64,000 nucleotides of DNA from Pectobacterium cacticida (GTDB taxonomy: Bacteria > Pseudomonadota > Gammaproteobacteria > Enterobacterales > Enterobacteriaceae), in the NCBI RefSeq assembly GCF_036885195.1, contig NZ_CP133656.1, positions 496,001 through 560,000 on the forward strand. Direction: 5' to 3'. Shown one piece after another: positions 7,727 through 16,869 of the stretch. The position numbers and the translations under genes were made by a program. The notes beneath the pieces are model-generated. The model made no database searches, was not told the origin of the DNA, and saw only the letters and a list, made by a program, of their open reading frames with translations. Positions within the stretch are counted from its first letter, which is position 1. Each line of letters starts with the position of its first letter.

Positions 7727-9538
7727 ATGGACAGTTCCTCGCTACTGAGCGCTGGCGTTTTGTTTTTATTTGTGGCTGTGCTTGCTGTACCGATCGCCGC
7801 ACGATTGGGGATGGGGGCGGTGTTGGGGTATTTGATCGCCGGGATCGCCATTGGCCCGTGGGGGTTAGGTTTTATCCGCGATGTGGAGGCCATCCTGCAT
7901 TTTTCGGAACTCGGCGTCGTGTTCCTGATGTTCATTATCGGTCTGGAACTGAATCCATCTAAACTCTGGAAGCTACGCCGTTCAATCTTCGGTATCGGGG
8001 CGGCTCAAGTGGTCCTGAGTACGCTGATTCTAGGCGGGGCCTTATACATGACGAATTTCTCGTGGCAATCAGCGTTGATCGGTGGCGTGGGGCTGGCGAT
8101 GTCGTCGACGGCTATGGCGTTGCAACTGATGCGAGAGAAAGGCATGAATCGCAACGAGTCCGGGCAGCTTGGTTTTTCAGTCTTGCTATTTCAAGATTTA
8201 GCTGTGATCCCCGCGCTGGCGCTGATTCCCATATTGGCAGGCGTACAAGGTGACTTTGGCGATTGGGAACGAATTGGACTGAAAGTCGCCGCCTTTCTCG
8301 GTATGCTCATCGGGGGGCGTTTCCTGGTTCGCCCTTTGTTCCGTTTTATCGCCGCATCCGGCGTGCGCGAGGTGTTCACCGCCGCCGCACTGTTATTGGT
8401 GCTCGGTTCTGCGTTGTTTATGGAAGCATTAGGGCTTTCTATGGCATTGGGGACCTTTATCGCCGGTATTCTGCTGGCTGAAAGCGAATACCGACATGAA
8501 TTGGAAATCGCCATTGAACCCTTTAAAGGGCTGCTGCTAGGACTGTTTTTTATCTCCGTGGGAATGGCGCTGAATCTTGGTATTCTCTATCTCCACATCG
8601 GTAAAGTGCTGATAGCGGTACTGGTGCTGGTAGCCGTAAAAGGGGCTGTTTTATATTTTCTGGCACGCGTTAATCGGATGCGCCGTTCCGAGCGCTTGCA
8701 GTTTGCCGGGGTGCTTAGTCAGGGCGGTGAATTCGCTTTCGTCCTGTTTTCCGCCGCCGCCTCATTTAATGTATTGCAAGGTGAACAACTCCCGCTGTTA
8801 CTGGTGACGGTAACGCTGTCAATGATGACGACGCCTTTACTGATGCAGGCGATTGACCGCATTCTGGTGCGTCGTTATAACGTGCAGGATGATCCAGATG
8901 AGAAACCGCATGTTGAAGATGACGCACCGCAGGTTATCGTCGTGGGGTTCGGGCGTTTTGGGCAGGTGATTGGTCGCTTACTGATGGCGAACAAGATGCG
9001 AATTACGGTGTTGGAGCGCGATATCAGCGTGGTGAGCCTGATGCGCAGCTATGGTTACAAAGTTTATTATGGCGATGCCACCGAGTTGGAGCTATTGCGT
9101 GCGGCGGGGGCAGATAAAGCGCGATCCATCGTTGTCACCTGTAATTCGCCGGAAGATGCGATGGAGATCGTACATTTGTGCCAGCAGCATTTCCCGCATC
9201 TTGAGATTCTGGCGCGAGCGCGTGGGCGTGTGGAAGCACATGAGTTGTTAAAGACGGGCGTAAAGTATTTTTCACGCGAGACCTTTTCCAGCGCGCTGGA
9301 GTTAGGGCGAAAAACCCTGGTTACGCTGGGCATGCATCCGCATCAGGCGATGAGGGCGCAGGAGCATTTCCGTCGTCTGGACATGCGTATGTTGCGTGAG
9401 CTGATGCCGCAAATGACGGGAGAGGTTGCGCAAATCTCGCGAGTGAAAGAGGCGCGCCGTGAATTGGAAGATATTTTCCAACGAGAAATGCAGTTCGAGC
9501 GCCGTCGACCCAGCTTGTGGGATGAGAATGGTGAATAA
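7727..9538 (+). CDS. kefB: Glutathione-regulated K+/H+ antiporter KefB
   Basis: From the ATG at 7727 the protein has 603 residues, matching the 601 of E. coli KefB. This start was chosen because the family begins at the MDSSSLLSAGV segment. Upstream in-frame codons overlap kefG and have no homology. The N-terminal two thirds form a CPA2-type membrane antiporter domain of about 12-13 segments with GLELNPSKLW and the QDLAVIPAL motif. A RCK/TrkA-N domain with the VGFGRFGQVIG nucleotide-binding loop begins near residue 400. Glutathione keeps it closed and glutathione-electrophile adducts open it, acidifying the cytosol to protect the cell. Confidence 0.95.
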   Translation: MDSSSLLSAGVLFLFVAVLAVPIAARLGMGAVLGYLIAGIAIGPWGLGFIRDVEAILHFSELGVVFLMFIIGLELNPSKLWKLRRSIFGIGAAQVVLSTLILGGALYMTNFSWQSALIGGVGLAMSSTAMALQLMREKGMNRNESGQLGFSVLLFQDLAVIPALALIPILAGVQGDFGDWERIGLKVAAFLGMLIGGRFLVRPLFRFIAASGVREVFTAAALLLVLGSALFMEALGLSMALGTFIAGILLAESEYRHELEIAIEPFKGLLLGLFFISVGMALNLGILYLHIGKVLIAVLVLVAVKGAVLYFLARVNRMRRSERLQFAGVLSQGGEFAFVLFSAAASFNVLQGEQLPLLLVTVTLSMMTTPLLMQAIDRILVRRYNVQDDPDEKPHVEDDAPQVIVVGFGRFGQVIGRLLMANKMRITVLERDISVVSLMRSYGYKVYYGDATELELLRAAGADKARSIVVTCNSPEDAMEIVHLCQQHFPHLEILARARGRVEAHELLKTGVKYFSRETFSSALELGRKTLVTLGMHPHQAMRAQEHFRRLDMRMLRELMPQMTGEVAQISRVKEARRELEDIFQREMQFERRRPSLWDENGE

Positions 9539-9594
9539 TTGCTCAACGTCTATCAAAATAGGTTACAGGGCTAGGAATTCTAGTGGGAGCTATC

Positions 9595-9789
9595 ATGCGT
9601 AAACGCTTTATTGCCGGGGCGGTGTGTCCGACGTGCCAGGCCCAGGACACGCTGGCCGTTGGTCGAGAGAATGACGTTGAGGTGGTGGTGTGCGTAAAAT
9701 GTGGATACCGTCAATGTCGGCCAGACGCTTCTATGACAACACCTGACGCACGCTCTGGCGATATCATCGGGATCTTTCGGCCGGAATGA
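9595..9789 (+). CDS. yheV: Small zinc-ribbon-like protein YheV
   Basis: The start was set at the ATG at 9595, preceded by GGGAG seven bases upstream. A GTG at 9583 in the same frame is less likely. The 64-residue product begins MRKRFIAGAVCPTCQ and has two CxxC pairs (CPTC and CVKC), which suggests a zinc ribbon. It ends in the conserved IIGIFRPE tail also found in E. coli YheV. Its function is unknown. It lies just after kefB on the same strand, as in E. coli. Confidence 0.88.
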   Translation: MRKRFIAGAVCPTCQAQDTLAVGRENDVEVVVCVKCGYRQCRPDASMTTPDARSGDIIGIFRPE

Positions 9790-9908
9790 GAAGACGCGGC
9801 GTGACGACATTGCCGTTAACCGCTGACGTTTTTTGATTCCAGACGGTACATAGGGGCATTTTTCAGCTACAATTTGCGCCAGTTTGATTTCCAACGGTAG
9901 GAGATATC

Positions 9909-10481
9909 ATGAAAGTAGCAAAAGATCGGGTGGTCAGTCTGGCCTACCAGGTACGTACAGAAGACGGTGTGTTGGTTGATGAGTCTCCGGTGAGTGCGCC
10001 GTTGGACTATCTGCATGGCCATGGTTCCTTGATCTCAGGTTTGGAAACGGCGCTAGAAGGGCGGGATGCCGGTGAGAAGTTTGATGTCAATATTGGCTCT
10101 AACGATGCTTACGGCAACTATGACGAGAATCTGGTGCAACGTGTACCGAAAGATGTCTTTATGGGCGTTGACGAGTTGCAGGTTGGCATGCGTTTTCTGG
10201 CTGATACCGATCAAGGGCCAGTGCCGGTTGAAATTACCGAAGTTGAAGATGACCACGTTGTCGTCGATGGCAACCACATGTTGGCAGGCCAGAATCTGAG
10301 CTTTAATGTTGAAATCGTTGCTATCCGCGAGGCGACGGAAGAAGAACTGGCGCACGGCCATGTCCATGGTGAGCACGATCACGAACATGGCGATGGATGC
10401 TGCGGCGGCCACGACCACGATCACGATCACCAGCACGGGAAGGGCGGCTGTGGCGGTCACGGCGGATGCGGTTGCCACTAA
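9909..10481 (+). CDS. slyD: FKBP-type peptidyl-prolyl isomerase and metallochaperone SlyD
   Basis: The 190-residue protein has the FKBP domain split by the insert-in-flap chaperone domain (about residues 1-145) and a C-terminal tail very rich in His, Cys, Gly and Asp. The tail, from the HGHVHGEHDHEHGDG segment onward, binds Ni2+ and other metals. SlyD folds proline-limited proteins in the cytosol and delivers nickel for hydrogenase assembly. The length and the tail agree with E. coli SlyD (196 residues). A strong terminator follows. Confidence 0.96.
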   Translation: MKVAKDRVVSLAYQVRTEDGVLVDESPVSAPLDYLHGHGSLISGLETALEGRDAGEKFDVNIGSNDAYGNYDENLVQRVPKDVFMGVDELQVGMRFLADTDQGPVPVEITEVEDDHVVVDGNHMLAGQNLSFNVEIVAIREATEEELAHGHVHGEHDHEHGDGCCGGHDHDHDHQHGKGGCGGHGGCGCH

Positions 10482-10496
10482 TCCGTTACCGCGCAT

Positions 10497-10537
10497 AAAA
10501 AACCTCAGGTTGATAATATCGCCTGAGGTTTTTTTAT
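10497..10537. terminator. Terminator between slyD and slyX
   Basis: A 9-bp stem AACCTCAGG/CCTGAGGTT is flanked by a run of A on the left and seven T on the right. It can therefore end transcription of slyD on the plus strand and of convergent slyX on the minus strand. Confidence 0.9.
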
Positions 10538-10574
10538 AGTGTCTGTTGTACTCGACCAAATACGTCATTCACAC

Positions 10575-10796
10575 TCAATAATGGGGCGGCGGCGTTTCCT
10601 CGGACTGCGGCGCAACGAGCGAGGTTTGCTGGTTGCGTAATCTGTCCGTCAGCAAGCGGACGTGTTCGCGCAGGCGGCTAATTTCCCGCTCGTGTTGAAT
10701 CACCGTTTGGTTTAGCTCTTCGATCGTGAGTTCCTGAAAGGCCTGCCGCGTCTCTAGTTGTTCCAGCCGTGCTTCAAATTCAGATAAGAACATCAT
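10575..10796 (-). CDS. slyX: SlyX coiled-coil protein
   Basis: The 73-residue acidic protein matches E. coli SlyX, with the QAFQELTIEELN segment, heptad leucines suggesting a coiled coil over most of its length, and the conserved ETPPPHY C-terminus. Its function is unknown. The name comes only from being next to slyD. Two adjacent in-frame ATG codons exist and either could serve as the start. It is convergent with slyD and divergent from fkpA, the E. coli arrangement. Confidence 0.92.
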   Translation of the reverse strand: MMFLSEFEARLEQLETRQAFQELTIEELNQTVIQHEREISRLREHVRLLTDRLRNQQTSLVAPQSEETPPPHY

Positions 10797-11081
10797 TCTT
10801 TCCTTCCCCCTTACTTCTTATTACCCGCGAGTTTGTCAGAAAGCGGAAACTTCTGGTAGTAAAAATGGTCGCAGTAGGGCGCAATGCCTTATCCGGAATA
10901 GGGTGTGTCATTGGCTGATTGCCTTAAGACGGCACAATGGGTGTCAGAAAAGCGTACTGACGTTTTTTTATCAACGGATTGTCGAGTGCGCCGTTGTGTT
11001 GCCTGCGTTTGCACAGCTATAGTAGGCGCGAATATATTTAATGATGGCTGGAGCACATCGCTCCAGATGCTGGAGAAATGG

Positions 11082-11900
11082 ATGAAATCACTGTTTAAAG
11101 TAACGCTATTAGCGACAACGATGGCTCTGACCCTTAACGCAGGCTCGGTTATGGCGGCAGAGAGCGCACCGGCGTCTGAGAACGCGAGGGCGGCTAAATT
11201 CAAGAACGATGAGCAGGCAGCGGCCTATGCGTTGGGCGCATCTTTAGGGCGTTATATGGATAATTCCCTGAAAGAACAAGAAAAGTTAGGGATTAAACTG
11301 GATAAAAGCCAGTTAATTGCTGGCGTTCAGGATGCTTTCGCAGATAAAAGTAAGCTGACTGATGAAGAAATCGAGAAAACGCTACAAGGTTTTGAAGGTA
11401 AAGTGAAAGCCGCTGCTGAAGCGAAAATGAAGCAAGATGCGAAAGATAATGCCGATAAAGGCGCCAAGTATCTTGAGTCGTTCGCCAAAGAAAAAGGCGT
11501 GAAGAAAACGGCATCTGGCCTGTTATATAAAGTTGAGAAGGAAGGGAGTGGTCAGGCACCGAAAGACAGCGATACCGTGGTGGTTAATTATAAAGGAACG
11601 TTGGTCGACGGTAGCGAGTTCGATAACTCCTATAAACGTGGTGAGCCGCTATCTTTCCGTCTGGACGGCGTGATCCCAGGATGGACGGAAGGTCTGAAAC
11701 ACGTTAAGAAAGGCGGTAAAATCAAGCTGGCTATTCCGCCGGCGCTGGCCTACGGCGAAAATGGCGTGCCTGGTATTCCGGCTAACTCGACCCTGGTGTT
11801 CGATGTTGAATTGCTGGACATTAAATCCGACACCGATTTGAAAGCGGCGGATGGGGCAAAAACCGAGAAGCCTGCTGCCGCAGAGAAAACCGCTAAATAA
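11082..11900 (+). CDS. fkpA: Periplasmic FKBP-type isomerase and chaperone FkpA
   Basis: The ATG at 11082 follows GGAG by 6 bases and begins the family start MKSLFKVTLL. Codons upstream in the same frame are not conserved. The 272-residue precursor has a signal peptide ending near residue 25 (VMAAES). An alpha-helical dimerisation and chaperone domain (about 26-140) and a C-terminal FKBP domain with VVVNYKGTLVDG and GVIPGWTEGL follow. It assists folding of periplasmic and outer-membrane proteins. In E. coli it is part of the sigma-E/Cpx stress regulon. An alanine- and lysine-rich tail ends the protein. Confidence 0.96.
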   Translation: MKSLFKVTLLATTMALTLNAGSVMAAESAPASENARAAKFKNDEQAAAYALGASLGRYMDNSLKEQEKLGIKLDKSQLIAGVQDAFADKSKLTDEEIEKTLQGFEGKVKAAAEAKMKQDAKDNADKGAKYLESFAKEKGVKKTASGLLYKVEKEGSGQAPKDSDTVVVNYKGTLVDGSEFDNSYKRGEPLSFRLDGVIPGWTEGLKHVKKGGKIKLAIPPALAYGENGVPGIPANSTLVFDVELLDIKSDTDLKAADGAKTEKPAAAEKTAK

Positions 11901-11923
11901 TTAGCGCAGTTATGGTGTGATAT

Positions 11924-11957
11924 GACCGCAGGCCATGTAATGGCCTGCGGTTTTTTT
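11924..11957 (+). terminator. fkpA intrinsic terminator
   Basis: A perfect 10-bp stem CCGCAGGCCA/TGGCCTGCGG with a 5-nt loop is followed by seven T. It lies 25 bases after the fkpA stop. Confidence 0.93.
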
Positions 11958-11959
11958 AC

Positions 11960-12120
11960 GTGCGTCAGGCACGTCACTTACGGAGATAGCCCTATGCTCG
12001 CCAGCCCTGCATCAGAGGGCGACGGCCAGAATGAGGTTAGATAGAGTCTAGGCTAATCCCTAGCCAGTAGTTATCAGGCACATCGTAAAACCCCGCCCTG
12101 TAGGACGGGGAGTATGTCAA
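11960..12120. other. Hairpin-rich remnant, possibly an IS200/IS605-type end
   Basis: Between the fkpA terminator and the next gene lie several short hairpins: GCCCT/AGGGC at about 12004-12020, GGCTA/TAGCC at about 12051-12065 and CCCCGTCC/GGGCGGGG at 12091-12110. The last one, read on the minus strand within ACATACTCCCCGTCC, resembles the subterminal palindrome of IS200/IS605 elements and their TnpB relatives. No transposase gene is left. The place coincides with a break in gene order against E. coli. The assignment is tentative. Confidence 0.35.
12085..12110 (-). terminator. Terminator of the 347-residue membrane protein gene
   Basis: On the minus strand, 8 bp of CCCCGTCC pair with GGGCGGGG (one wobble pair) around a 4-nt loop and are followed by TTTTAC. 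It lies 35 bases after the stop of the gene at 12145. Confidence 0.65.
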
Positions 12121-12144
12121 AATGAAAGGATATCCGTGTTTGCT

Positions 12145-13188
12145 TTACGGCTGTCCGGTATGGCGATAGCGGGCGCTGGTTTTGACGCCTTTAAGACCAG
12201 CAAATAAGCTGACAATAGCGCCAATTAACAGTGCGAAGAAAGACCATAGCGCGGCTTTAGCACCTGCTGCAGCGGCTTCGGCAGCTTGTTCACGTGCTTT
12301 TTGTTTCAACTCTTCATATTGTTGTTTGGCTTGCTCAATACTGGCTTCTGCTTCTTGCAAGCGGGTATTGACGAGTTCTGTTGTTTTATCCTTTGCAGCG
12401 ATAATATTATCGACGGTTTGGTTAACTTCTTCCTGCGATAAACTAGTATTATCCGCTAATACTTTGGTCAAGCTGTCGCGATCGACATCCTGAGCCAACG
12501 CTTCCCCGCGTTTTTTTAGTTTAGCGATGAGATCCTGAATGACCTGCTCACTATCATCACCGTTAACCGCGATGGCTTTAACCGCGGCGCCAATTTCCTG
12601 TTTGGCTCCTTCGAGCTGCTTTTTCATGAAGTCAGGATGAAGCGATTCGATATCACTTTTGCTCAGCGCATTGGCTACCTCCTCTGTGAGCTCCTGGGGT
12701 TGCAGTGAAGCGTCTAGGTCAATGTCACCAAATGCCTGCGATCCAAGATTCGCCAGCCCCTGTAATCCTCCTCCTACAGCGGAGCCCGCGCCAGACACCG
12801 CGCTACCCGCCACTGATGCGACGGAGCTTAATGCGCCGCCAGCCGCTTTTAACGTCCCTCCGATTAGCATGCCGCCTAAGACTACGGTAACAATCAATGT
12901 GGTCGCCCAGACCAGAAAACCATGAATTAACCCGTCGATGGCCGCGAGCCTTCCTGCGACAAAAGCACCGAGAGCTAAACTGATAATGATGGATAACGAC
13001 GACCACACTAGCACGGCGGTGCCGACGCCGCTGACGGGCTCATCCGATAGCGGATCGACGATGGCAAGGCCGAAACTTGTGCCAAGTGTGGAAAGTAGAA
13101 GAGAAACGGCGAGTACAGTAATAACACCGGCGATGATACTGCCCCATGAAATCTTCTTTGATTCGTATAGTTCAGTTGTCGCGCTCAT
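12145..13188 (-). CDS. Uncharacterised membrane protein with central coiled-coil domain
   Basis: I do not recognise a named family for this 347-residue protein. It has three hydrophobic segments at about 13-35, 57-82 and 88-112, a glycine/serine/alanine-rich stretch at about 112-150, and a long charged region at about 155-310. A glutamine-, glutamate- and alanine-rich coiled coil ends that region, and a fourth membrane segment lies at about 312-333. This layout suggests an inner-membrane protein with a large soluble loop. The gene stands alone between fkpA and parC, on the opposite strand to both. Its function is unknown. Confidence 0.8.
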   Translation of the reverse strand: MSATTELYESKKISWGSIIAGVITVLAVSLLLSTLGTSFGLAIVDPLSDEPVSGVGTAVLVWSSLSIIISLALGAFVAGRLAAIDGLIHGFLVWATTLIVTVVLGGMLIGGTLKAAGGALSSVASVAGSAVSGAGSAVGGGLQGLANLGSQAFGDIDLDASLQPQELTEEVANALSKSDIESLHPDFMKKQLEGAKQEIGAAVKAIAVNGDDSEQVIQDLIAKLKKRGEALAQDVDRDSLTKVLADNTSLSQEEVNQTVDNIIAAKDKTTELVNTRLQEAEASIEQAKQQYEELKQKAREQAAEAAAAGAKAALWSFFALLIGAIVSLFAGLKGVKTSARYRHTGQP

Positions 13189-13619
13189 AAAATCCCCTTT
13201 TTGTCTGTTATTTCATTGCATTGCTTTACGACATATTTAAAAGTATGTCATTAGACAAATTGAAGTATAGTCATGATTAACAAAGAGGTGAGCCTGATTG
13301 AATAAGTACAACTAATAAAATGGATCGTTTTATCGTTAGTAGGATTAATCTGTTTCCTAGCGGTTTAATACAATATGATAGGTGATTGAAGGCGACATTG
13401 GCTCCATGCATTCGGTGTCTACCGCGTGGATGATCGTTCTCTTCCCCGATACGGATACGAGGGCAATGAACCCGTAGCGTCAACTATCATAAAGGGTGAA
13501 CGACGTGGTTCCTTGTGACATCACCGCATTGGATAAGGTACTATTCCCGCCAAACCTACCGCTGCTATGGCGTAGCGGAAAGCGTAACCATCGTGTCGCG
13601 ATGTGAAGGAATAAGATAA
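13189..13619. promoter_or_regulatory. Divergent promoter region before parC
   Basis: This 431-bp gap separates the membrane-protein gene and parC. An inverted repeat GACATA-N8-TATGTC at about 13230-13249 lies 40-60 bases upstream of the membrane-protein start and could be an operator or promoter element. The parC start is preceded by AAGGAATAAG. I see no gene, stable RNA or repeat element in the rest. Confidence 0.4.
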
Positions 13620-15887
13620 ATGAGTGAAATGACTCATGACGGCGCAGAGAGCCTTGCGCTGCGCACGTTTACCGAAAATGCTTACCTGAATTATTCCATG
13701 TACGTCATCATGGATAGGGCATTACCGTTCATTGGCGATGGCCTGAAACCGGTGCAGCGTCGGATTGTGTATGCGATGTCCGAGCTGGGGCTGAATGCCA
13801 GTGCCAAGTTTAAAAAATCTGCGCGTACCGTAGGTGATGTGCTGGGTAAATACCATCCGCATGGCGACAGCGCCTGTTATGAAGCAATGGTACTGATGGC
13901 GCAGCCGTTCTCTTACCGCTATCCGTTGGTGGACGGACAGGGTAACTGGGGTGCGCCGGACGATCCGAAATCGTTTGCCGCCATGCGTTATACCGAATCC
14001 CGACTGTCCAAGTATGCGGAAGTGTTGTTGTCGGAGTTAGGTCAAGGCACTGTCGATTACACCTCGAATTTTGATGGCACTCTGCAAGAGCCGAAAATGC
14101 TGCCTGCGCGTCTGCCGAATATTTTGCTGAACGGCACCACGGGGATCGCCGTCGGGATGGCGACGGATATTCCACCGCACAATGTGCGTGAAGTTGCGGC
14201 GGCGGCGGTCACGTTGTTGGAAAACCCTCAGGCCACGCTGGATGAATTACTCCAGCATGTACAGGGGCCGGATTTTCCGACGGAAGCCGAAATCATCACA
14301 CCCCGCAACGAAGTGCGTAAACTTTACCAGAACGGTCGTGGCTCGGTGCGTATGCGGGCGGTCTGGAAGAAAGAAGACGGTGATGTAGTCATTACCGCGC
14401 TGCCGCATCAGGTTTCCGGCGCTAAAGTGCTGGAACAGATAGCCAGCCAGATGCGGGCGAAAAAGCTGCCGATGGTGGAAGACCTGCGGGATGAATCCGA
14501 TCACGAGAACCCTACTCGTTTGGTGTTGGTGCCGCGCTCGAACCGTATCGATATGGATCAGGTGATGAACCATCTGTTCGCGACGACCGATCTTGAAAAA
14601 AGCTATCGCGTTAACATGAACATGATCGGTTTGGATGGGCGTCCCGGCGTAAAAGGGCTGGTTGACATCCTCGGCGAATGGCTGACATTTCGTCGAGACA
14701 CGGTACGTCGGCGCCTGAATTATCGTCTGGAGAAAGTGCTTAAGCGCCTGCATATTCTGGAAGGTTTGTTGATCGCATTCCTGAATATTGATGAAGTGAT
14801 TCACATCATTCGTACGGAAGATGAGCCGAAGCCCGTTCTGATGCGACAGTTTAGCCTGAGTGAAACACAGGCCGAAGCGATCCTTGAGTTGAAATTACGC
14901 CATCTGGCCAAGTTGGAAGAGGTGAAAATTCGCGGTGAGCAGAGCGATTTGGCCAAAGAACGCGATCGACTGCAAGCGCTTTTGGCGTCGGAGCGTAAGC
15001 TTAGTAATCTGATTAAGAAAGAGATTCAGGCGGATGCACTCGCTTATGGCGACGAGCGCCGTTCGCCGTTGCGTGAGCGCAGCGAAGCAAAAGCGATGAG
15101 CGAACATGACTTTGTGCCGTCTGAACCGGTTACCATCGTGCTGTCAGAAATGGGTTGGGTACGCAGCGCTAAAGGGCATGATATCGATCCGGCCGGCCTC
15201 AGCTACAAGGCGGGTGATAGCTTCCGCGCCGCAGCGAAAGGCAAGAGCAACCAGCCCGTGGTGTTTATTGACTCGACGGGCCGTAGTTATGCGTTGGATC
15301 CGATCACCATGCCTTCCGCGCGTGGCCAAGGGGAACCGCTAACGGGCAAGCTCACATTGCCACCTGGCGCGACGATTGAACAGGTGCTGATGGCCGCAGA
15401 CGATCAGCCGCTTCTCATGGCATCGGATGCAGGCTATGGCTTCGTCTGTACCTTCAACGATCTGGTGGCGCGTAATCGCGCAGGTAAAGCAATCATTACG
15501 CTACCGGATAATGCGAAGGCGCTGGCGCCCATTGAGATTCATGGTGACGATCATCTACTCATGGCGATTACTGCCGCTGGACGAATGCTGCTGTTCCCGG
15601 TTTCCGATTTGCCGCAGTTGTCGAAAGGTAAAGGCAACAAGATTGTAGCTATCTCTCCGGCTGATTTGGCTGAAGGTAAAGATCGCTTGGCCTGGCTCTA
15701 CGTATTACCGCCACAAGCTTCCGTTACGCTCTATTTTGGTAAGCGTAAGCTAGTGTTACGCCCTAATGAGCTTCAGAAGTATCAGGGTGAGCGTGGTCGA
15801 AAGGGAACGCTGTTACGTGGGCTGCAACGCATCGATCGCATTGAGGTAGAGGCGCCACCGCAACGTCACGCCAACAGCGAAGAATAA
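13620..15887 (+). CDS. parC: DNA topoisomerase IV subunit A
   Basis: The 755-residue protein aligns fully with E. coli ParC (752 residues, with a start four residues shorter). The active-site tyrosine is Y124 in the AAMRYTE motif. The quinolone-determining positions, equivalent to E. coli S80 and E84, are the wild-type S84 and E88. A C-terminal beta-pinwheel domain follows from about residue 490. With ParE it decatenates daughter chromosomes. The parE gene is not in the window. A hairpin AGAAAGGC/GCCTTTCT lies 25 bases after the stop and plsC follows on the same strand. Confidence 0.97.
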   Translation: MSEMTHDGAESLALRTFTENAYLNYSMYVIMDRALPFIGDGLKPVQRRIVYAMSELGLNASAKFKKSARTVGDVLGKYHPHGDSACYEAMVLMAQPFSYRYPLVDGQGNWGAPDDPKSFAAMRYTESRLSKYAEVLLSELGQGTVDYTSNFDGTLQEPKMLPARLPNILLNGTTGIAVGMATDIPPHNVREVAAAAVTLLENPQATLDELLQHVQGPDFPTEAEIITPRNEVRKLYQNGRGSVRMRAVWKKEDGDVVITALPHQVSGAKVLEQIASQMRAKKLPMVEDLRDESDHENPTRLVLVPRSNRIDMDQVMNHLFATTDLEKSYRVNMNMIGLDGRPGVKGLVDILGEWLTFRRDTVRRRLNYRLEKVLKRLHILEGLLIAFLNIDEVIHIIRTEDEPKPVLMRQFSLSETQAEAILELKLRHLAKLEEVKIRGEQSDLAKERDRLQALLASERKLSNLIKKEIQADALAYGDERRSPLRERSEAKAMSEHDFVPSEPVTIVLSEMGWVRSAKGHDIDPAGLSYKAGDSFRAAAKGKSNQPVVFIDSTGRSYALDPITMPSARGQGEPLTGKLTLPPGATIEQVLMAADDQPLLMASDAGYGFVCTFNDLVARNRAGKAIITLPDNAKALAPIEIHGDDHLLMAITAAGRMLLFPVSDLPQLSKGKGNKIVAISPADLAEGKDRLAWLYVLPPQASVTLYFGKRKLVLRPNELQKYQGERGRKGTLLRGLQRIDRIEVEAPPQRHANSEE

Positions 15888-16034
15888 CTCCTCCGTATTG
15901 CCTGAGTGTTGAGAAAGGCGGTGTCACACTGCCTTTCTGGGGGGCTTTGTTACCATTTCGCCGCCATTTGAGTCGCCGTGTGTTTTAGCGCGAAACCGCT
16001 ATACTAGCGGCGGCGGTCGGCTAATGAGGTTACT

Positions 16035-16772
16035 ATGTTATCCATTTTGCGTTTTTTTATTGTCGTTGTGTTTTCACTTTTGGTCTGTATTTTGGGCTTG
16101 ATTTACTGCCTGTTTAGCCCAAGAGATCCGCGTCATGTGGCCACTTTTGGTCATCTTTTTGGTCGACTGTCCAGTGTGTTTGGGCTGCAAGTTGAAACGC
16201 GGATACCAGAAGAAGCCGCGCATTACGGTAACTGCATCTACATTGCCAATCATCAGAATAATTACGACATGGTGACCGTATCCAAAATGGTTCAGCCGCG
16301 AACCGTAACCGTGGGTAAGAAAAGCTTATTATGGATCCCATTTTTTGGGCCGCTTTATTGGTTAACGGGAAATTTACTGATCGATCGAGAGAACCGCGCT
16401 AAAGCGCATGGCACTATCGCTCAGGTGGTGAAGTATATTAAAGAGCGTAATGCCTCTATCTGGATGTTCCCAGAAGGGACCCGAAGCCGAGGGCGTGGCT
16501 TGCTCCCTTTCAAAACCGGCGCTTTTCATGCCGCGATTAGCGCGGGTGTGCCAATCGTGCCGATTTGTGTTTCCAACACCAGTAATAAAGTAAAATTGAA
16601 CCGCTGGAATAACGGCCTCGTTATCATCGAAATGCTACCGCCCATTGATACCCGTGCGTATACCAAAGAGCAAGTGCGTGAGTTGGCAGCACACTGCCAC
16701 GATATCATGGCCGCTAAGATTGCGGCATTAGATGCGGAAGTCGCCGAGCGCGAGATGGCAAATAAAAAATAG
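16035..16772 (+). CDS. plsC: 1-acyl-sn-glycerol-3-phosphate acyltransferase
   Basis: The 245-residue inner-membrane enzyme makes phosphatidic acid from lysophosphatidic acid. The catalytic HX4D motif is H73-D78 (NHQNNYD) and the acceptor-binding FPEGTRS motif is at 144-150. A hydrophobic N-terminal helix at about 3-27 anchors it to the membrane. The parC-plsC-ftsP order is the same as in E. coli. Confidence 0.96.
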   Translation: MLSILRFFIVVVFSLLVCILGLIYCLFSPRDPRHVATFGHLFGRLSSVFGLQVETRIPEEAAHYGNCIYIANHQNNYDMVTVSKMVQPRTVTVGKKSLLWIPFFGPLYWLTGNLLIDRENRAKAHGTIAQVVKYIKERNASIWMFPEGTRSRGRGLLPFKTGAFHAAISAGVPIVPICVSNTSNKVKLNRWNNGLVIIEMLPPIDTRAYTKEQVRELAAHCHDIMAAKIAALDAEVAEREMANKK

Positions 16773-16869
16773 GTTCCACATCGGGTTTACACCATCGGTG
16801 AATCATTCCTTCCGAAGATGGCATCGGAAGTTAAATGTTGCTTACGGTTAATGGATTTACGGAGTCATT

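Noticed and set aside
10905..11081. Longer fkpA start
   Set aside because: The signal peptide starts at the ATG at 11082 with a proper ribosome site. The upstream codons are cysteine-rich and not conserved.
14247..14804. 185-codon frame on the minus strand inside parC
   Set aside because: It is antisense to the conserved parC coding sequence, with no homology.
13620..15887. Quinolone-resistance changes in parC
   Set aside because: The key positions corresponding to E. coli S80 and E84 hold the wild-type Ser and Glu.
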